From positions 372,001 to 436,000 of the forward strand of contig NZ_CP066775.1 in the NCBI RefSeq assembly GCF_009754905.2: a DNA stretch of 64,000 nt, written 5' to 3'. How positions within the stretch are numbered: the first letter of the stretch is position 1; the number at the start of each line of letters is the position of its first letter. The position numbers and the translations under genes are program-made. This document shows positions 54,637 to 63,095 of the stretch, in pieces. The DNA comes from Mucilaginibacter ginkgonis (lineage in GTDB: Bacteria > Bacteroidota > Bacteroidia > Sphingobacteriales > Sphingobacteriaceae). Under the pieces are notes generated by a model. It was not told the DNA's origin. It made no database searches and saw only the letters and a program-made list of their open reading frames with translations.

Positions 54637-55325
54637 TGGATAACAATCAAATCGCCTTTTATATTGGCTTATTTGGCAGCGTTCATTGTATCGGTATGTG
54701 TGGCCCCCTTGTATTCGCAGTATCATGCTTCCACCGTAATTGGTGGCGGGTGATCTTTGACAAGTTGGTATATAATTTCGGCAGGATATGTTCCTACACA
54801 TTTCTTGGTTTGCTTATCGGCTTTATTGGCAAGCAGCTCTGGCTGGCCGGACTACAGCAAAGTGTCAGTGTAATCAGTGGGCTGCTAATCATCATCGCCG
54901 GCCTCTTACGAATGTTTAAATTTAAAGTCACCCAAACCAGGCTGATGCCGTCGCTTTTAAATCCGATGCACATGATGCTTCACTATGCCTTGAACCACCG
55001 TGCAGGACATTTTCCCATCGGCCTGCTAAATGGTTTTCTTCCCTGCGGTTTTGTTTACCTTGCCCTGATAGGAGCCGTAAATACCAATTCGCCATGGGCC
55101 TCTGCCCATTATATGTTTTGGTTCGGCATGGGGACTTTCCCGCTGATGCTCATCGCGATGGTCAGCGCTGGATATATAGGCCCGATTTTTCGACGCAGCA
55201 TCAACAAAGCTATGCCCTATCTTTTAGTTTGTTTAGGTGTATGGTTTGTTCTGCGCGGATTGAATCTTGATATTCCGTACCTGAGCCCTCCTAAGCCGGT
55301 ATCCGGCGTGGCCCTCTGCCATTAA
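54636..55325 (+). CDS. SafE/DsbD-like membrane protein of the cco operon
   Basis: This 229-residue, six-helix protein of the sulfite exporter TauE/SafE-like (UreH/DsbD_2) group has the Cys motif FGSVHCIGMCGPLVFA at residues 13-28 and NGFLPCGFVYLAL (about 130-142). These are the paired cysteine loops of the family. Proteins like this sit at the end of cco operons in many bacteria, and copper or thiol transfer to the oxidase is suspected. Confidence 0.85.
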   Translation: MDNNQIAFYIGLFGSVHCIGMCGPLVFAVSCFHRNWWRVIFDKLVYNFGRICSYTFLGLLIGFIGKQLWLAGLQQSVSVISGLLIIIAGLLRMFKFKVTQTRLMPSLLNPMHMMLHYALNHRAGHFPIGLLNGFLPCGFVYLALIGAVNTNSPWASAHYMFWFGMGTFPLMLIAMVSAGYIGPIFRRSINKAMPYLLVCLGVWFVLRGLNLDIPYLSPPKPVSGVALCH

Positions 55326-55332
55326 AGAATAG

Positions 55333-55397
55333 TGACCGAGATCATTTTTGCATATGCTCCCGGTCATGGCACTGGGGCTATTCACGTCGCATTTTTG
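55333..55397 (+). promoter_or_regulatory. FNR-type palindrome and -7-like box
   Basis: The palindrome TGACCGAGATCA is at 55333-55344. CATTTTTG, one mismatch from TAnnTTTG, is at 55390-55397, starting 51.5 bp from the palindrome centre. This spacing equals that at the cco operon. It precedes the 55418 gene. Confidence 0.55.
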
Positions 55398-55417
55398 TAC
55401 TATATAATAATAAAATC

Positions 55418-55768
55418 ATGGCAACGCTAAAAGTACACTTGGCCAGCGAATGGTCGCACGAAAAAGCAATTCAAAAACACAAACAAACTCCATGGACAAA
55501 ATGGCTAAAATTTGCAGACAGCCAGGCCCCATATAAAACTGCTTGGTTTCTGGTGTCGCTCATTGCACAGGGCGTTTTGTTCCTGCCTATCCCGGCGGTA
55601 CTAATGTATTATTACCAGGCGCCGATCGCCGTGCTCGCGGTTACCATGATATTATTCTTTGGCAACGTGATCAGCGGTATGGGCGGCTCCGGCATACGGG
55701 TCGTTCTGACTGCTTTAGCTTTAAGCGTGATCATTCACCTTTTAATGTTGGCTATATTTATTTTTTAA
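55418..55768 (+). CDS. Small membrane protein of unknown function
   Basis: This 116-residue protein has a charged N-terminus (SEWSHEKAIQKHKQTPW) and three hydrophobic helices at about residues 43-61, 68-84 and 95-116. A glycine-rich FFGNVISGMGGSGIRVV loop lies in between. I do not recognise the family. It has its own candidate FNR-type site and terminator, so it is likely part of the micro-oxic response as a single-gene unit. Confidence 0.75.
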   Translation: MATLKVHLASEWSHEKAIQKHKQTPWTKWLKFADSQAPYKTAWFLVSLIAQGVLFLPIPAVLMYYYQAPIAVLAVTMILFFGNVISGMGGSGIRVVLTALALSVIIHLLMLAIFIF

Positions 55769-55794
55769 GCTTTTTATTCATGACAATTAATATT

Positions 55795-55822
55795 AAGCCG
55801 TCGGTTTGCCGACGGCTTTTTT
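55795..55822 (+). terminator. Strong hairpin terminator
   Basis: AAGCCGTCGG and CCGACGGCTT with a 4-base loop, followed by TTTTT. It ends the 55418 transcript. The following 290 bp hold no supported gene; one short frame, LQPETFDLSILDKAIEGSK, looks like a protein remnant of unknown type. Confidence 0.9.
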
Positions 55823-56111
55823 ATAATATGATGGTAAAAACGAGCTTTTTTGTTAAGGAGCCGGACGAATCTCTTAAAAACAAACTGAAGGCATGCATAG
55901 TATGCAGGTAACTATAGCATAATAGATCCCATATTAGCCAGGGGCTAATATGCCTCGCCTAAAAAGTGCTTTCTTTAAACCAACTGCAGCCCGAAACATT
56001 TGATCTGTCAATTTTAGATAAGGCTATTGAGGGAAGTAAGATCATAGGGTTGCAGAACCATAATTCCTATACTATTCTATTCTGATCATCCGCACGGTTA
56101 AACTGCTCGTT

Positions 56112-57488
56112 TTATATAGACATGCTGAACAGGCTTGTAGTAGGCTGGGCCGCCCATAAGCGGGCGTCCAGCGCCATGCAAATATTACGCAGATAGCTTT
56201 CGCCATTCGCTGTCACTTTTAACCCGACAGAACTGAGTTCAATGAGTCCGTCATCCGCAAGTGGCTGCAGGCGGTCAATTCCATTAAATACAGCTTCAGA
56301 ACACTCTGTGTGGTGGTTCCAATTAGTTAGGCCTTTGCACATAATTTGCAGGATATGCCGCCTAATAATCACATCTTCAGCGGTCATCAGGTGACCTTTC
56401 ATTAGAGGGAGTTTTCCTTCTTGCGTGATATTTAAATATTCCTCTACACTTTTTATATTTTGGGCGTAAGCATCACCTGTATCACTGATGGCTGATACGC
56501 CAAGGCCGATTGATAATTTGCACTGATGCGTTGTATAGCCCATAAAGTTGCGGTGAAGCTGACCGGTTGTTGCCGCTTTCAGTAGTTCATCTCCCGGAAG
56601 AGCGAAATTATCCATGCCGACTTCCAAATAGCCGTAACTCTTTAGCGAACTTCGTCCGGATTCATACAGTTTTAACTTAGTGGCAGGATCTGGCAAGTCG
56701 AGTTCGGTAAATTTCCGTTGTCCTGGTTTAAGCCACGGTACGTGGGCATAACTATAAAACGCAATTCTGTCTGGTCTTAGCTCTGCCACTTTCTTCAACG
56801 TCGAGTCTAACCCATCAAGAGTTTGCAAAGGCAAACCATAGATTAAATCATAATTGATCGACGTATACCCAATCTGCCGCGCATTTTGTGTTACTGCTTT
56901 GACTTGTTCAAAACTTTGCCTCCGGTTAATTATCTGTTGTACCTTCTGGTCAAAATCCTGGATGCCCAGGCTAAGCCGGCGAAAACCCATGTTAAACAAT
57001 GTTTGGAGATGTTCCACAGAAGTATTCGCAGGGTGTGCCTCAAAACTGAAAGCAGCATCGGGATAAATGGTTGCTTTTTCCAAAAGGCCGCAAATCAGGG
57101 TCTGGAGATTTTTTGCACTAAAAAAGGTTGGCGTACCACCGCCGAGATGAATCTCACGGATGATAGGTGCCTTACCCAGGATATCGACGTAGTGCCGCCA
57201 TTCCCTGATCAGTGCACCAATATAAGGTTCTTCCACCCGATGATTCTTGGTAATCCTTGTATTACAGCCGCAGTAGGTGCACAGTTCTTCGCAAAATGGC
57301 AAATGGATATACAGGCTGATGCCTGATTCATGGCCGGATTCTAAAAAAGACCGGCGGACACTACTTATCCAGGCTTGTTCATTAAAATAAGCTGTATCCC
57401 AATAAGGCATCGTCGGGTAACTTGTATAGCGCGGTGCTGCTACCTGATACTTCTCAGAAAGGCGTACTAAAGCTGCTTCAGCGCTCAT
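56112..57488 (-). CDS. hemN: Oxygen-independent coproporphyrinogen III oxidase
   Basis: A protein of about 458 residues. ATG 57488 gives the usual start MSAEAALVRLSEKYQVAAPR; the frame extends to 57551. The radical SAM site is PFCEELCTYCGCNT, followed by EIHLGGGTPTFFSA, RRLSLGIQDF, INYDLIYGLPLQT and the C-terminal HemN domain (RHILQIMCKGLTNWN). It converts coproporphyrinogen III to protoporphyrinogen IX without oxygen and so supplies heme for the cbb3 oxidase in micro-oxic cells. It overlaps the upstream dehydrogenase-like gene by 11 bp. Confidence 0.93.
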   Translation of the reverse strand: MSAEAALVRLSEKYQVAAPRYTSYPTMPYWDTAYFNEQAWISSVRRSFLESGHESGISLYIHLPFCEELCTYCGCNTRITKNHRVEEPYIGALIREWRHYVDILGKAPIIREIHLGGGTPTFFSAKNLQTLICGLLEKATIYPDAAFSFEAHPANTSVEHLQTLFNMGFRRLSLGIQDFDQKVQQIINRRQSFEQVKAVTQNARQIGYTSINYDLIYGLPLQTLDGLDSTLKKVAELRPDRIAFYSYAHVPWLKPGQRKFTELDLPDPATKLKLYESGRSSLKSYGYLEVGMDNFALPGDELLKAATTGQLHRNFMGYTTHQCKLSIGLGVSAISDTGDAYAQNIKSVEEYLNITQEGKLPLMKGHLMTAEDVIIRRHILQIMCKGLTNWNHHTECSEAVFNGIDRLQPLADDGLIELSSVGLKVTANGESYLRNICMALDARLWAAQPTTSLFSMSI

Positions 57489-57927
57489 TGACCTGATCTT
57501 TCTGCGTTTGGAGATGAGTTGCTCTACAGTCTTTGGCACAAATACATGCATTACCTACACATTTATTAAGTTGCCAGCGGTCGAGATTTTTTATGGTCTG
57601 ATTTGCAATCGCCTGTAGTGCATCCGGATCATGGCCAGGGGTATTGGCCAGTTTAATACCGTATCTGGCCGCTGCCTCCTTGTCAATATGGCCGGTCATG
57701 TCAGAGCGGGTAGCGATATAACGGACGCCCATGCCCGATAAAATTTCGATCACCGGTCCCGAAACTATATCGGTAGTGAAAACTATCACGGCCTCCTTGC
57801 CTTCGGCATAATCCAGGGTATCAAGGCCCAGGGGATTAGAGATTAGGGTAATATCATGTTTTTTTTGATTAGCCAGGGCTAAGAATTCCTTTTCAAATGG
57901 TTTAATGCTGTACGCGACCGTCTTCAT
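57478..57927 (-). CDS. Truncated D-lactate dehydrogenase-like protein with Cys-rich tail
   Basis: A protein of about 149 residues. Residues 1-115 match the catalytic domain of fermentative D-2-hydroxyacid dehydrogenase (MKTVAYSIKPFEKEFLALA, VFTTDIVSGPVIEILSGMGV). The NAD-binding domain and the catalytic Arg/Glu/His residues are absent. Instead the chain ends with KNLDRWQLNKCVGNACICAKDC, four cysteines in a CX4CXCX3C array. The reading frame is clean and overlaps hemN, so it looks like a deliberate small protein and not a broken gene. It may bind a metal or Fe-S centre. TTG 57933 is an alternative start. Confidence 0.72.
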   Translation of the reverse strand: MKTVAYSIKPFEKEFLALANQKKHDITLISNPLGLDTLDYAEGKEAVIVFTTDIVSGPVIEILSGMGVRYIATRSDMTGHIDKEAAARYGIKLANTPGHDPDALQAIANQTIKNLDRWQLNKCVGNACICAKDCRATHLQTQKDQVNER

Positions 57928-57949
57928 CCGCAATAATTTTGATTAATTA

Positions 57950-58013
57950 CAAAACTACCGGTCCAAAACTTTCCCCTCGTGCGTAATATCAGTTATAAAA
58001 GTGATCCGCGTCA
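57950..58013 (-). promoter_or_regulatory. FNR-type palindrome and -7 box of the hemN operon
   Basis: The palindrome TGATCCGCGTCA is at 58002-58013, overlapping the last codons of the upstream regulator gene. TAGTTTTG, a perfect TAnnTTTG match on the minus strand, is at 57950-57957. The box starts 50.5 bp from the palindrome centre. Confidence 0.6.
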
Positions 58014-59063
58014 GTTTTTCATTTTGGCAAGCCGAGTCATATCCAAAATGGTAATGGCACTGCCTTTTTTGTCGATCAAACCTTCATCCTTAAAATCTGA
58101 TAAGGTACGGCTGACGGTTTCAGTAGCCATACCGGCCATTGCGGCCAGGTCATCCCTTGATATACGAAAGCCTTCTGTAACGGAGTCTCCTCCACGTGAC
58201 AAACGCACTATTGCTTCTGCCATTCTTTTTCTAACAGAATGATAGGCCAGTTGCATAAGCTGATCTTCCTTTTTCCGTATATCGCAGGACAATAACTTGA
58301 TGAACTTGCGTGCAACATCAGGATACAGGTTTAGGAGATTGTCAAGGAGGTCTTTAGGGATCATATATAAAAAACTATCTTCCATTGCGGTTGCAGTGTC
58401 CTTAAATGGTTCTCCGGACAATATGGCGTTGACTCCAAGATAATTATCGGCGTAGAACATGCCCGTCATCAATTCACGACCATCCTCTGCCAGTTTGATC
58501 GTTTTAACCCGTCCACTCAGAACTAAGTAAAGGTGATTCCCTTTATCACCCTCATAATAAATTACTTGGTTCTTCTTAAATTCACGTCCCTTGCGCTCTG
58601 CTGTAATCTTTTTTAATTGCACCAAACCATCGCTTTTAGCAATGATGCTCTCTAGGCTGTCTAAAGACTTGCTGTAAAAATTTATCTGGATTGCCTTTTT
58701 TTTAAGCCGGCTTTCTACAGCATTCAACAACTCGATATCATCAAAAGGCTTTGTAAGATAATCATCGGCGCCCATTTCCATGCCTTTACGCAAGTCTGCC
58801 CGCTCAGCCTTCGCAGTCAGAAAGATAAAAGGGATAGCTGCAGTTTCAGGCTTTTTATTAAGCATATACAAAACGCCATAACCATCCAGTTCGGGCATCA
58901 TAATATCGCAAAGTATAATATCCGGGACCTGCTTTATTGCTAATTCTACTCCTTGCTTGCCATTAGCTGCGCTATAAACGTTATATCCCGCCAGTTCAAG
59001 TATTTCCGAAATATTCTCACGAATATCATCATTGTCCTCAATGATCAATATTTTTTTACTCAT
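58011..59063 (-). CDS. Receiver-cNMP-HTH(Crp/Fnr) fusion regulator
   Basis: This 350-residue protein has a receiver at about 1-120 with phosphoacceptor Asp 53 (ILCDIMMPELDG) and Lys in DYLTKPF. A cyclic-nucleotide-binding fold lies at about 150-270 (GREFKKNQVIYYEGDKGNHLYL). The Crp-type HTH is at about 280-335, with helices ISRDDLAAMAGMATETVSRTL. The recognition helix has the E-x-x-S-R pattern of FNR, which reads TGA half-sites. There is no N-terminal Cys cluster, so oxygen is not sensed directly. The gene overlaps the kinase start region by 4 bp. It combines the jobs of FixJ and FixK. Confidence 0.88.
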   Translation of the reverse strand: MSKKILIIEDNDDIRENISEILELAGYNVYSAANGKQGVELAIKQVPDIILCDIMMPELDGYGVLYMLNKKPETAAIPFIFLTAKAERADLRKGMEMGADDYLTKPFDDIELLNAVESRLKKKAIQINFYSKSLDSLESIIAKSDGLVQLKKITAERKGREFKKNQVIYYEGDKGNHLYLVLSGRVKTIKLAEDGRELMTGMFYADNYLGVNAILSGEPFKDTATAMEDSFLYMIPKDLLDNLLNLYPDVARKFIKLLSCDIRKKEDQLMQLAYHSVRKRMAEAIVRLSRGGDSVTEGFRISRDDLAAMAGMATETVSRTLSDFKDEGLIDKKGSAITILDMTRLAKMKN

Positions 59064-60247
59064 AGGATCGGTAATGAAATAGCAAATAAAGTGCCTTGGT
59101 TTACTTGGCTTTCGAAGCTTACGCGACCATCCATTAAGGCTGCATACCGGGCGACGATATTAAGACCCAAGCCGGTGCCGGGGATATTTCCAGTGTTGTG
59201 TGCGCGAAAAAATGCTTCAAACAAATGTTTCTGATCGGCCTCGGGTATACCAATACCATTGTCCTTAATGGTTATCTGGCAGCTCGTCTCGGTAATCTCA
59301 GTATTAAACTCAATAAATGTATTTTCCCCCGAATATTTGATAGCATTGCCTATTAAGTTGACCACGCAATTTTTTAGCAGGTTTTGATCAAGCCGGACAA
59401 TATGTTGTGTGCCTGTATGCTGGTAAATGATGTTTTGATTCTGTTTAGCCAACAACTGCATTTCCTCAATTATCTCTTCCGCCAGCTTGACCAGGTCAAA
59501 GCTGCTAAAGGCCGCTTCCACCTTTCCAGCCTCCAGTTTTTCAAGAGAAAGAAAATCATTTAAAATAGCTGTCAGATTAGTCACCGCGTTTTTTATCCTT
59601 CCGACATGCTTACTGATATTAGGATTGCCATACGATAATGCATATTTATCAATCAGGGATGCGGATAATTGAACCGCGCTTAAAGGGGTTCGAAATTCAT
59701 GGGAAGCCATAGATACAAAACGGCTTTTAAGCAGGCCTAGTTCCTTTTCTTTTTCCAGCGACTGGCTAACTTCTTCTTTGGCCAGCTGCAGTTCCTTAAC
59801 CATTTTCTGTAAAGAATGTGTACGCTCGGTTACTTCTCCTTCGAGCTTGTGTGCGTAATCTTTCAATTGTTCCTCGGCCTCTTTTTCCCGGCTCAAGTCA
59901 TGGATAAAGCCAGTGTATATATTTCTGCCTGAATACGCAACCTCGCTGACACCCAACCTGAACGGAAATATGCTGCCATCCTTCCGCAGACCACTCACTT
60001 CTCGGCCGATGCCAATAATATGAGCCTGTCCGGTTCGTTGGTAACGCGCCAGGTATTCATCATGCTGTTCCTTATCCGGAGGAGGCATAAGAATAGCAAT
60101 GTTTTTGCCTACTACCTCTTCAGGTACATATTGAAAAAGGCTGCAAGCGGAAGGATTAATAGATTCAATGCAGCCCCGATCATCAATAGTGATTATTCCA
60201 TCAATGGCATTTTGGATGATAGCATTTAACAAAGCCGCATTTTCCAT
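59060..60247 (-). CDS. FixL-like PAS sensor histidine kinase
   Basis: A 395-residue soluble kinase. PAS domain at about 10-125, with the FixL-type stretch ILMPPPDKEQHDEYLARYQR and AHIIGIGREVSGLRKDGSIF. His 76 of HIIGIGR aligns with the heme-ligating histidine of FixL. A coiled coil (about 120-170) follows, then HisKA with His 183 (SMASHEFRTPLSAVQ). The ATPase domain has NCVVNLIGNAIKYSG, DNGIGIP and GTGLGLNIV. No membrane helix is present. It is likely a cytoplasmic oxygen or redox sensor feeding the overlapping Crp/Fnr-type regulator. Heme binding is inferred. Confidence 0.85.
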   Translation of the reverse strand: MENAALLNAIIQNAIDGIITIDDRGCIESINPSACSLFQYVPEEVVGKNIAILMPPPDKEQHDEYLARYQRTGQAHIIGIGREVSGLRKDGSIFPFRLGVSEVAYSGRNIYTGFIHDLSREKEAEEQLKDYAHKLEGEVTERTHSLQKMVKELQLAKEEVSQSLEKEKELGLLKSRFVSMASHEFRTPLSAVQLSASLIDKYALSYGNPNISKHVGRIKNAVTNLTAILNDFLSLEKLEAGKVEAAFSSFDLVKLAEEIIEEMQLLAKQNQNIIYQHTGTQHIVRLDQNLLKNCVVNLIGNAIKYSGENTFIEFNTEITETSCQITIKDNGIGIPEADQKHLFEAFFRAHNTGNIPGTGLGLNIVARYAALMDGRVSFESQVNQGTLFAISLPIL

Positions 60248-60277
60248 GATCGCAAATGTCTTGATAACAAGTCATAC

Positions 60278-60317
60278 CGAATGTAATTAATTTCAGGTAA
60301 AAAAGTGATCAAAATCA
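60278..60317 (-). promoter_or_regulatory. FNR-type palindrome upstream of the FixL-like kinase
   Basis: The palindrome TGATCAAAATCA (60306-60317) is near perfect. On the minus strand TACATTCG (60278-60285) is a weaker -7 candidate, 26.5 bp from the palindrome centre. This is a different spacing from the other three sites. Confidence 0.5.
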
Positions 60318-60816
60318 TTTTTGTAATCCGTCATACATTGCCAGTAATAACATTTTATAAGGCTTATTTACTTAAAACTTATTAAAGCCACGCAGTTGAT
60401 TTAAAACACCTATATTTCGACGTCTTTGCTATAATTTTAAAATACGAAAATTTCTTACAGTTTCGGGCGCCTCCATTCAGAACTTTTTTAATGAACAAAA
60501 ATCCAGACTGAATTCAAGATGAGAAGAAGATCATTTTTAAAACCTCGCGATATTGATGAACTCTATAGTCGGATACCAGAGAAGATACAATTGCAATCGA
60601 TAAACGTGATAATATTATAGGATTCACGTTATTCAGGTATCGTGCAAGTTAAAAAGTTAAATTCAGCAAAAAGAACAATAATTTTTTTATATTTGTTTTA
60701 AAATTTGTTCATTCATCTGATACAAACAACTACAAATAAATCGGTACTAAATTAGGTACTCATATGGTTTCTGTTTGTACTTAAAGTATTGAAAATAAAG
60801 AAGTTATTACGTTTAT

Positions 60817-60840
60817 TTCGAGTCCCAGCGGGATCACAAA
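60817..60840 (+). other. tRNA 3'-end-like sequence, possible attachment site
   Basis: TTCGAGT followed by CCCAG, CGGGATC and A has the form of a tRNA T-loop, 3' T-stem and 3' acceptor arm. The 5' half of the T-stem (CTGGG expected) and the rest of a tRNA are missing upstream. A tyrosine integrase gene begins 270 bp downstream. Integrases often recombine in tRNA 3' ends, so this may be an att junction. The remainder of 60318-61113 holds no supported gene. Confidence 0.4.
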
Positions 60841-60859
60841 GTTGTACTTCAAGTCCAAC

Positions 60860-60895
60860 AAAAACCCTCTTAACTGCTTGTTTTGGGGGTTTTTT
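60860..60895 (+). terminator. Terminator-like hairpin
   Basis: AAAAACCC and GGGGGTTTTTT with a loop of about 17 bases; typical of the terminator that follows a tRNA. Confidence 0.45.
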
Positions 60896-61113
60896 CATTA
60901 ATTATCCCCCGTGTAACCCTTTCTAAAGCCGGATTTCTGAACACCTTACTGTCCACCTTTGATTAGTTATTAATTTTGGGTGTTCGAAAAATAGTAAGTG
61001 TCTGATCATTAATCTATTAAGAAATTTGATGGGTTCATGACACGGGCTGCATTCGAACCCAGGATTCTAATTAGTTCAGAGCGACTAGAAGCGTTAACTA
61101 ATTTAATTTTATA

Positions 61114-62352
61114 ATGAAAACTTCAAATTCATTCAGGGTTTATTTCACCATTAAATCCGACAAAGCCAGGAACGGAAAAGCACCGCTTTATGTATCCGTT
61201 ACCGTTAATAAGGAAAAGGCATATATTGCTTTAAAGGAAACGGTAAGTTTGGCTATCTGGGACTTCGGCAAGGGTGGCGTAAAAGGTACGCGCGACGAAG
61301 CCAGATTGATCAACAACTACATCGAGGATGTACGGCTGGCTTTAGGTAACTGTTATAAGGAACTATTATTAAAAGGAAAACTGATTACCCCCAAAACAAT
61401 TAAATCACTATTCCTTGGGGAGGCTGATGAAACCCTTACACTCAATAAGCTGATGGCTTATCATAATGAGACATCAGGAAAAAGCCTTGACCCGGCTACG
61501 TTAAAGCATTACCGAGTAACGCAGCGCTACCTCACAAAGTTTGTGATTAGTCAGTATCACGCTGACGATCTTCTCCTGAAGGATATTGATTTCAGTTTTA
61601 TCCAAAACTTTGATGCCTTCCTCAGAAATTATCATCCATTAGATCATCACAAGCCGCTGAAAGACAATGGCATAAAGATTCACTTAAAGAGATTAAAAAA
61701 GATGATCCATCTTGCTATGCATATGGATTGGATTGAACGTGATCCATTCGCGACTTTCCGTATCAAAATGAAACGCGTGTCAAGAGAATTTCTAACGGAT
61801 GTTGAATTAGCTGCTATAGAAGAAAAGGAGTTCGATATCGAACGCCTGAGACTTATTCAAGACCTGTTTATATTCAGTTGCTATACCGGAATGGCCTATG
61901 GAGATTTGATGTCCTTAAAACCGCAGCAAGTGGTGATAGCAGAGGACGGAGAAAAGTGGATCAGGACCTTCAGATGCAAAACTGACGAACCCGTTAATTT
62001 TCCTTTGCTTCCAAGAGCGGTTGCAATCCTTGAAAAATATAAGGGCAATGCGCGGGCCTTATATACCAAATCAGTATTTCCAATTCTGTCGAACCAGAAA
62101 GTAAATAGTTACTTAAAAGAAATAGCCGACTTCTGCGGCGTCCACAAAAATTTGACGTTTCACATGGCGAGACACACCTTTGCAACAACAGTAACCTTAT
62201 CTAATGGGGTACCTATTGAAACTGTAAGTAAAATACTTGGCCATACGAAAGTTTCTACTACGCAGATTTATGCAAGGGTAGTTGAACGGAAGCTGCAAGC
62301 TGATATGAAATACCTGAAAAATAAATTAGCTGAAAAAGCTTTAACTGTATAA
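61114..62352 (+). CDS. Tyrosine-type integrase (Bacteroidota family)
   Basis: This 412-residue integrase has an N-terminal arm-binding domain (NSFRVYFTIKSDKARNGKAP), a SAM-like core-binding domain (about 100-205) and a catalytic domain. The catalytic residues are seen in HMARHTFATT (HxxR), LGHTKVSTTQIYARV (His and nucleophile Tyr) and YTGMAYGDLMSL. In the last, the usual first Arg is replaced by Ala, as is common in this Bacteroidota group. It catalyses site-specific integration and excision. It ends 1 bp before the ORF6N gene. Confidence 0.9.
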   Translation: MKTSNSFRVYFTIKSDKARNGKAPLYVSVTVNKEKAYIALKETVSLAIWDFGKGGVKGTRDEARLINNYIEDVRLALGNCYKELLLKGKLITPKTIKSLFLGEADETLTLNKLMAYHNETSGKSLDPATLKHYRVTQRYLTKFVISQYHADDLLLKDIDFSFIQNFDAFLRNYHPLDHHKPLKDNGIKIHLKRLKKMIHLAMHMDWIERDPFATFRIKMKRVSREFLTDVELAAIEEKEFDIERLRLIQDLFIFSCYTGMAYGDLMSLKPQQVVIAEDGEKWIRTFRCKTDEPVNFPLLPRAVAILEKYKGNARALYTKSVFPILSNQKVNSYLKEIADFCGVHKNLTFHMARHTFATTVTLSNGVPIETVSKILGHTKVSTTQIYARVVERKLQADMKYLKNKLAEKALTV

Positions 62353-62353
62353 C

Positions 62354-62890
62354 ATGGAAGTTGCATCAACTAGTAACGAGCAAATTGCCGACAGGATATT
62401 TGTTATTAGAGGATTAAAAGTTATGTTAGATAGCGATCTCGCTGATTTATACGATGTTGATACAAAAGTATTAAAGCAAGCTGTCCGGAGAAACATTGCA
62501 AGATTTCTTGAAGACTTTATGTTTGAATTAACTCGAGATGAGTTTGAAGTTTTGAGGTCACAATTTGTGACCTCAAAAACTGATAGACGAGGTGGATCGC
62601 GTTATTTGTTTTTTTGTTTCACAGAACCTGGCGTTGCTATGCTTTCTAGTATTTTAAATAGCGAAAAGGCCATTCTTATCAATATTCAGATCATTCGGAT
62701 CTTTATAAGCATGAGACAGGCGATGCTCGAGAACGGTGATATGAAATACCAAATTGAATTAATTAAGAAGAGGATTGATAACCAGGATAAAAACTTAGAA
62801 ATCGTTTTTCAATATTTGGACAATCTGTTAGAAAGTAAATCGACAACTATGCCCAGAAAAAGAATAGGTTTTAAATCGGATGATTTATGA
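62354..62890 (+). CDS. ORF6N-domain protein
   Basis: This 178-residue protein has the ORF6N DNA-binding domain at about 8-100 (ADRIFVIRGLKVMLDSDLAD, LYDVDTKVLKQAVRRN, FTEPGVAMLSSIL). A helical tail ends RKRIGFKSDDL. ORF6N proteins come from phages and integrative elements and usually follow an integrase, as here. The role is not well known. A decayed C-terminal copy lies at 22934-23020. Confidence 0.88.
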   Translation: MEVASTSNEQIADRIFVIRGLKVMLDSDLADLYDVDTKVLKQAVRRNIARFLEDFMFELTRDEFEVLRSQFVTSKTDRRGGSRYLFFCFTEPGVAMLSSILNSEKAILINIQIIRIFISMRQAMLENGDMKYQIELIKKRIDNQDKNLEIVFQYLDNLLESKSTTMPRKRIGFKSDDL

Positions 62891-62902
62891 TCAGTAATAA
62901 TT

Positions 62903-63085
62903 AAGATTTACAAAAAATATTTATAACAGTAAATCTTTAATCTTCGTTGATTGAAATACTCAATTTCAATTTGATTAATTTCTTTCGCAAGTGTTATAAA
63001 CCTTGACGCTTTTTTATGCTATTCATGTTAAGGAATATTGTTCTTCTTAAAGATTAAGTCATCTTTCGACTTTATTAATCTTTAA
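62903..63085. repeat. Inverted repeats between ORF6N and recombinase genes
   Basis: Two perfect inverted repeats: AAGATTTAC / GTAAATCTT (62903-62911 and 62929-62937), and TTAAAGATTAA / TTAATCTTTAA (63047-63057 and 63075-63085). They share the core AATCTTTAA. They could be terminators, or binding sites for the recombinases at either side. Confidence 0.6.
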
Positions 63086-63095
63086 TCATAAAAGC

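Noticed and set aside
55839..56085. Fragments MVKTSFFVKEPDESL and LQPETFDLSILDKAIEGSK after the 55418 gene, thought of as an erythromycin-esterase-like remnant.
   Set aside because: The match is too short to assign to any family.
61040..61095. Possible tRNA (ATTCGAACCC and AGTTCAGAGCG segments).
   Set aside because: The arms do not pair into a cloverleaf on either strand and no anticodon stem is found.
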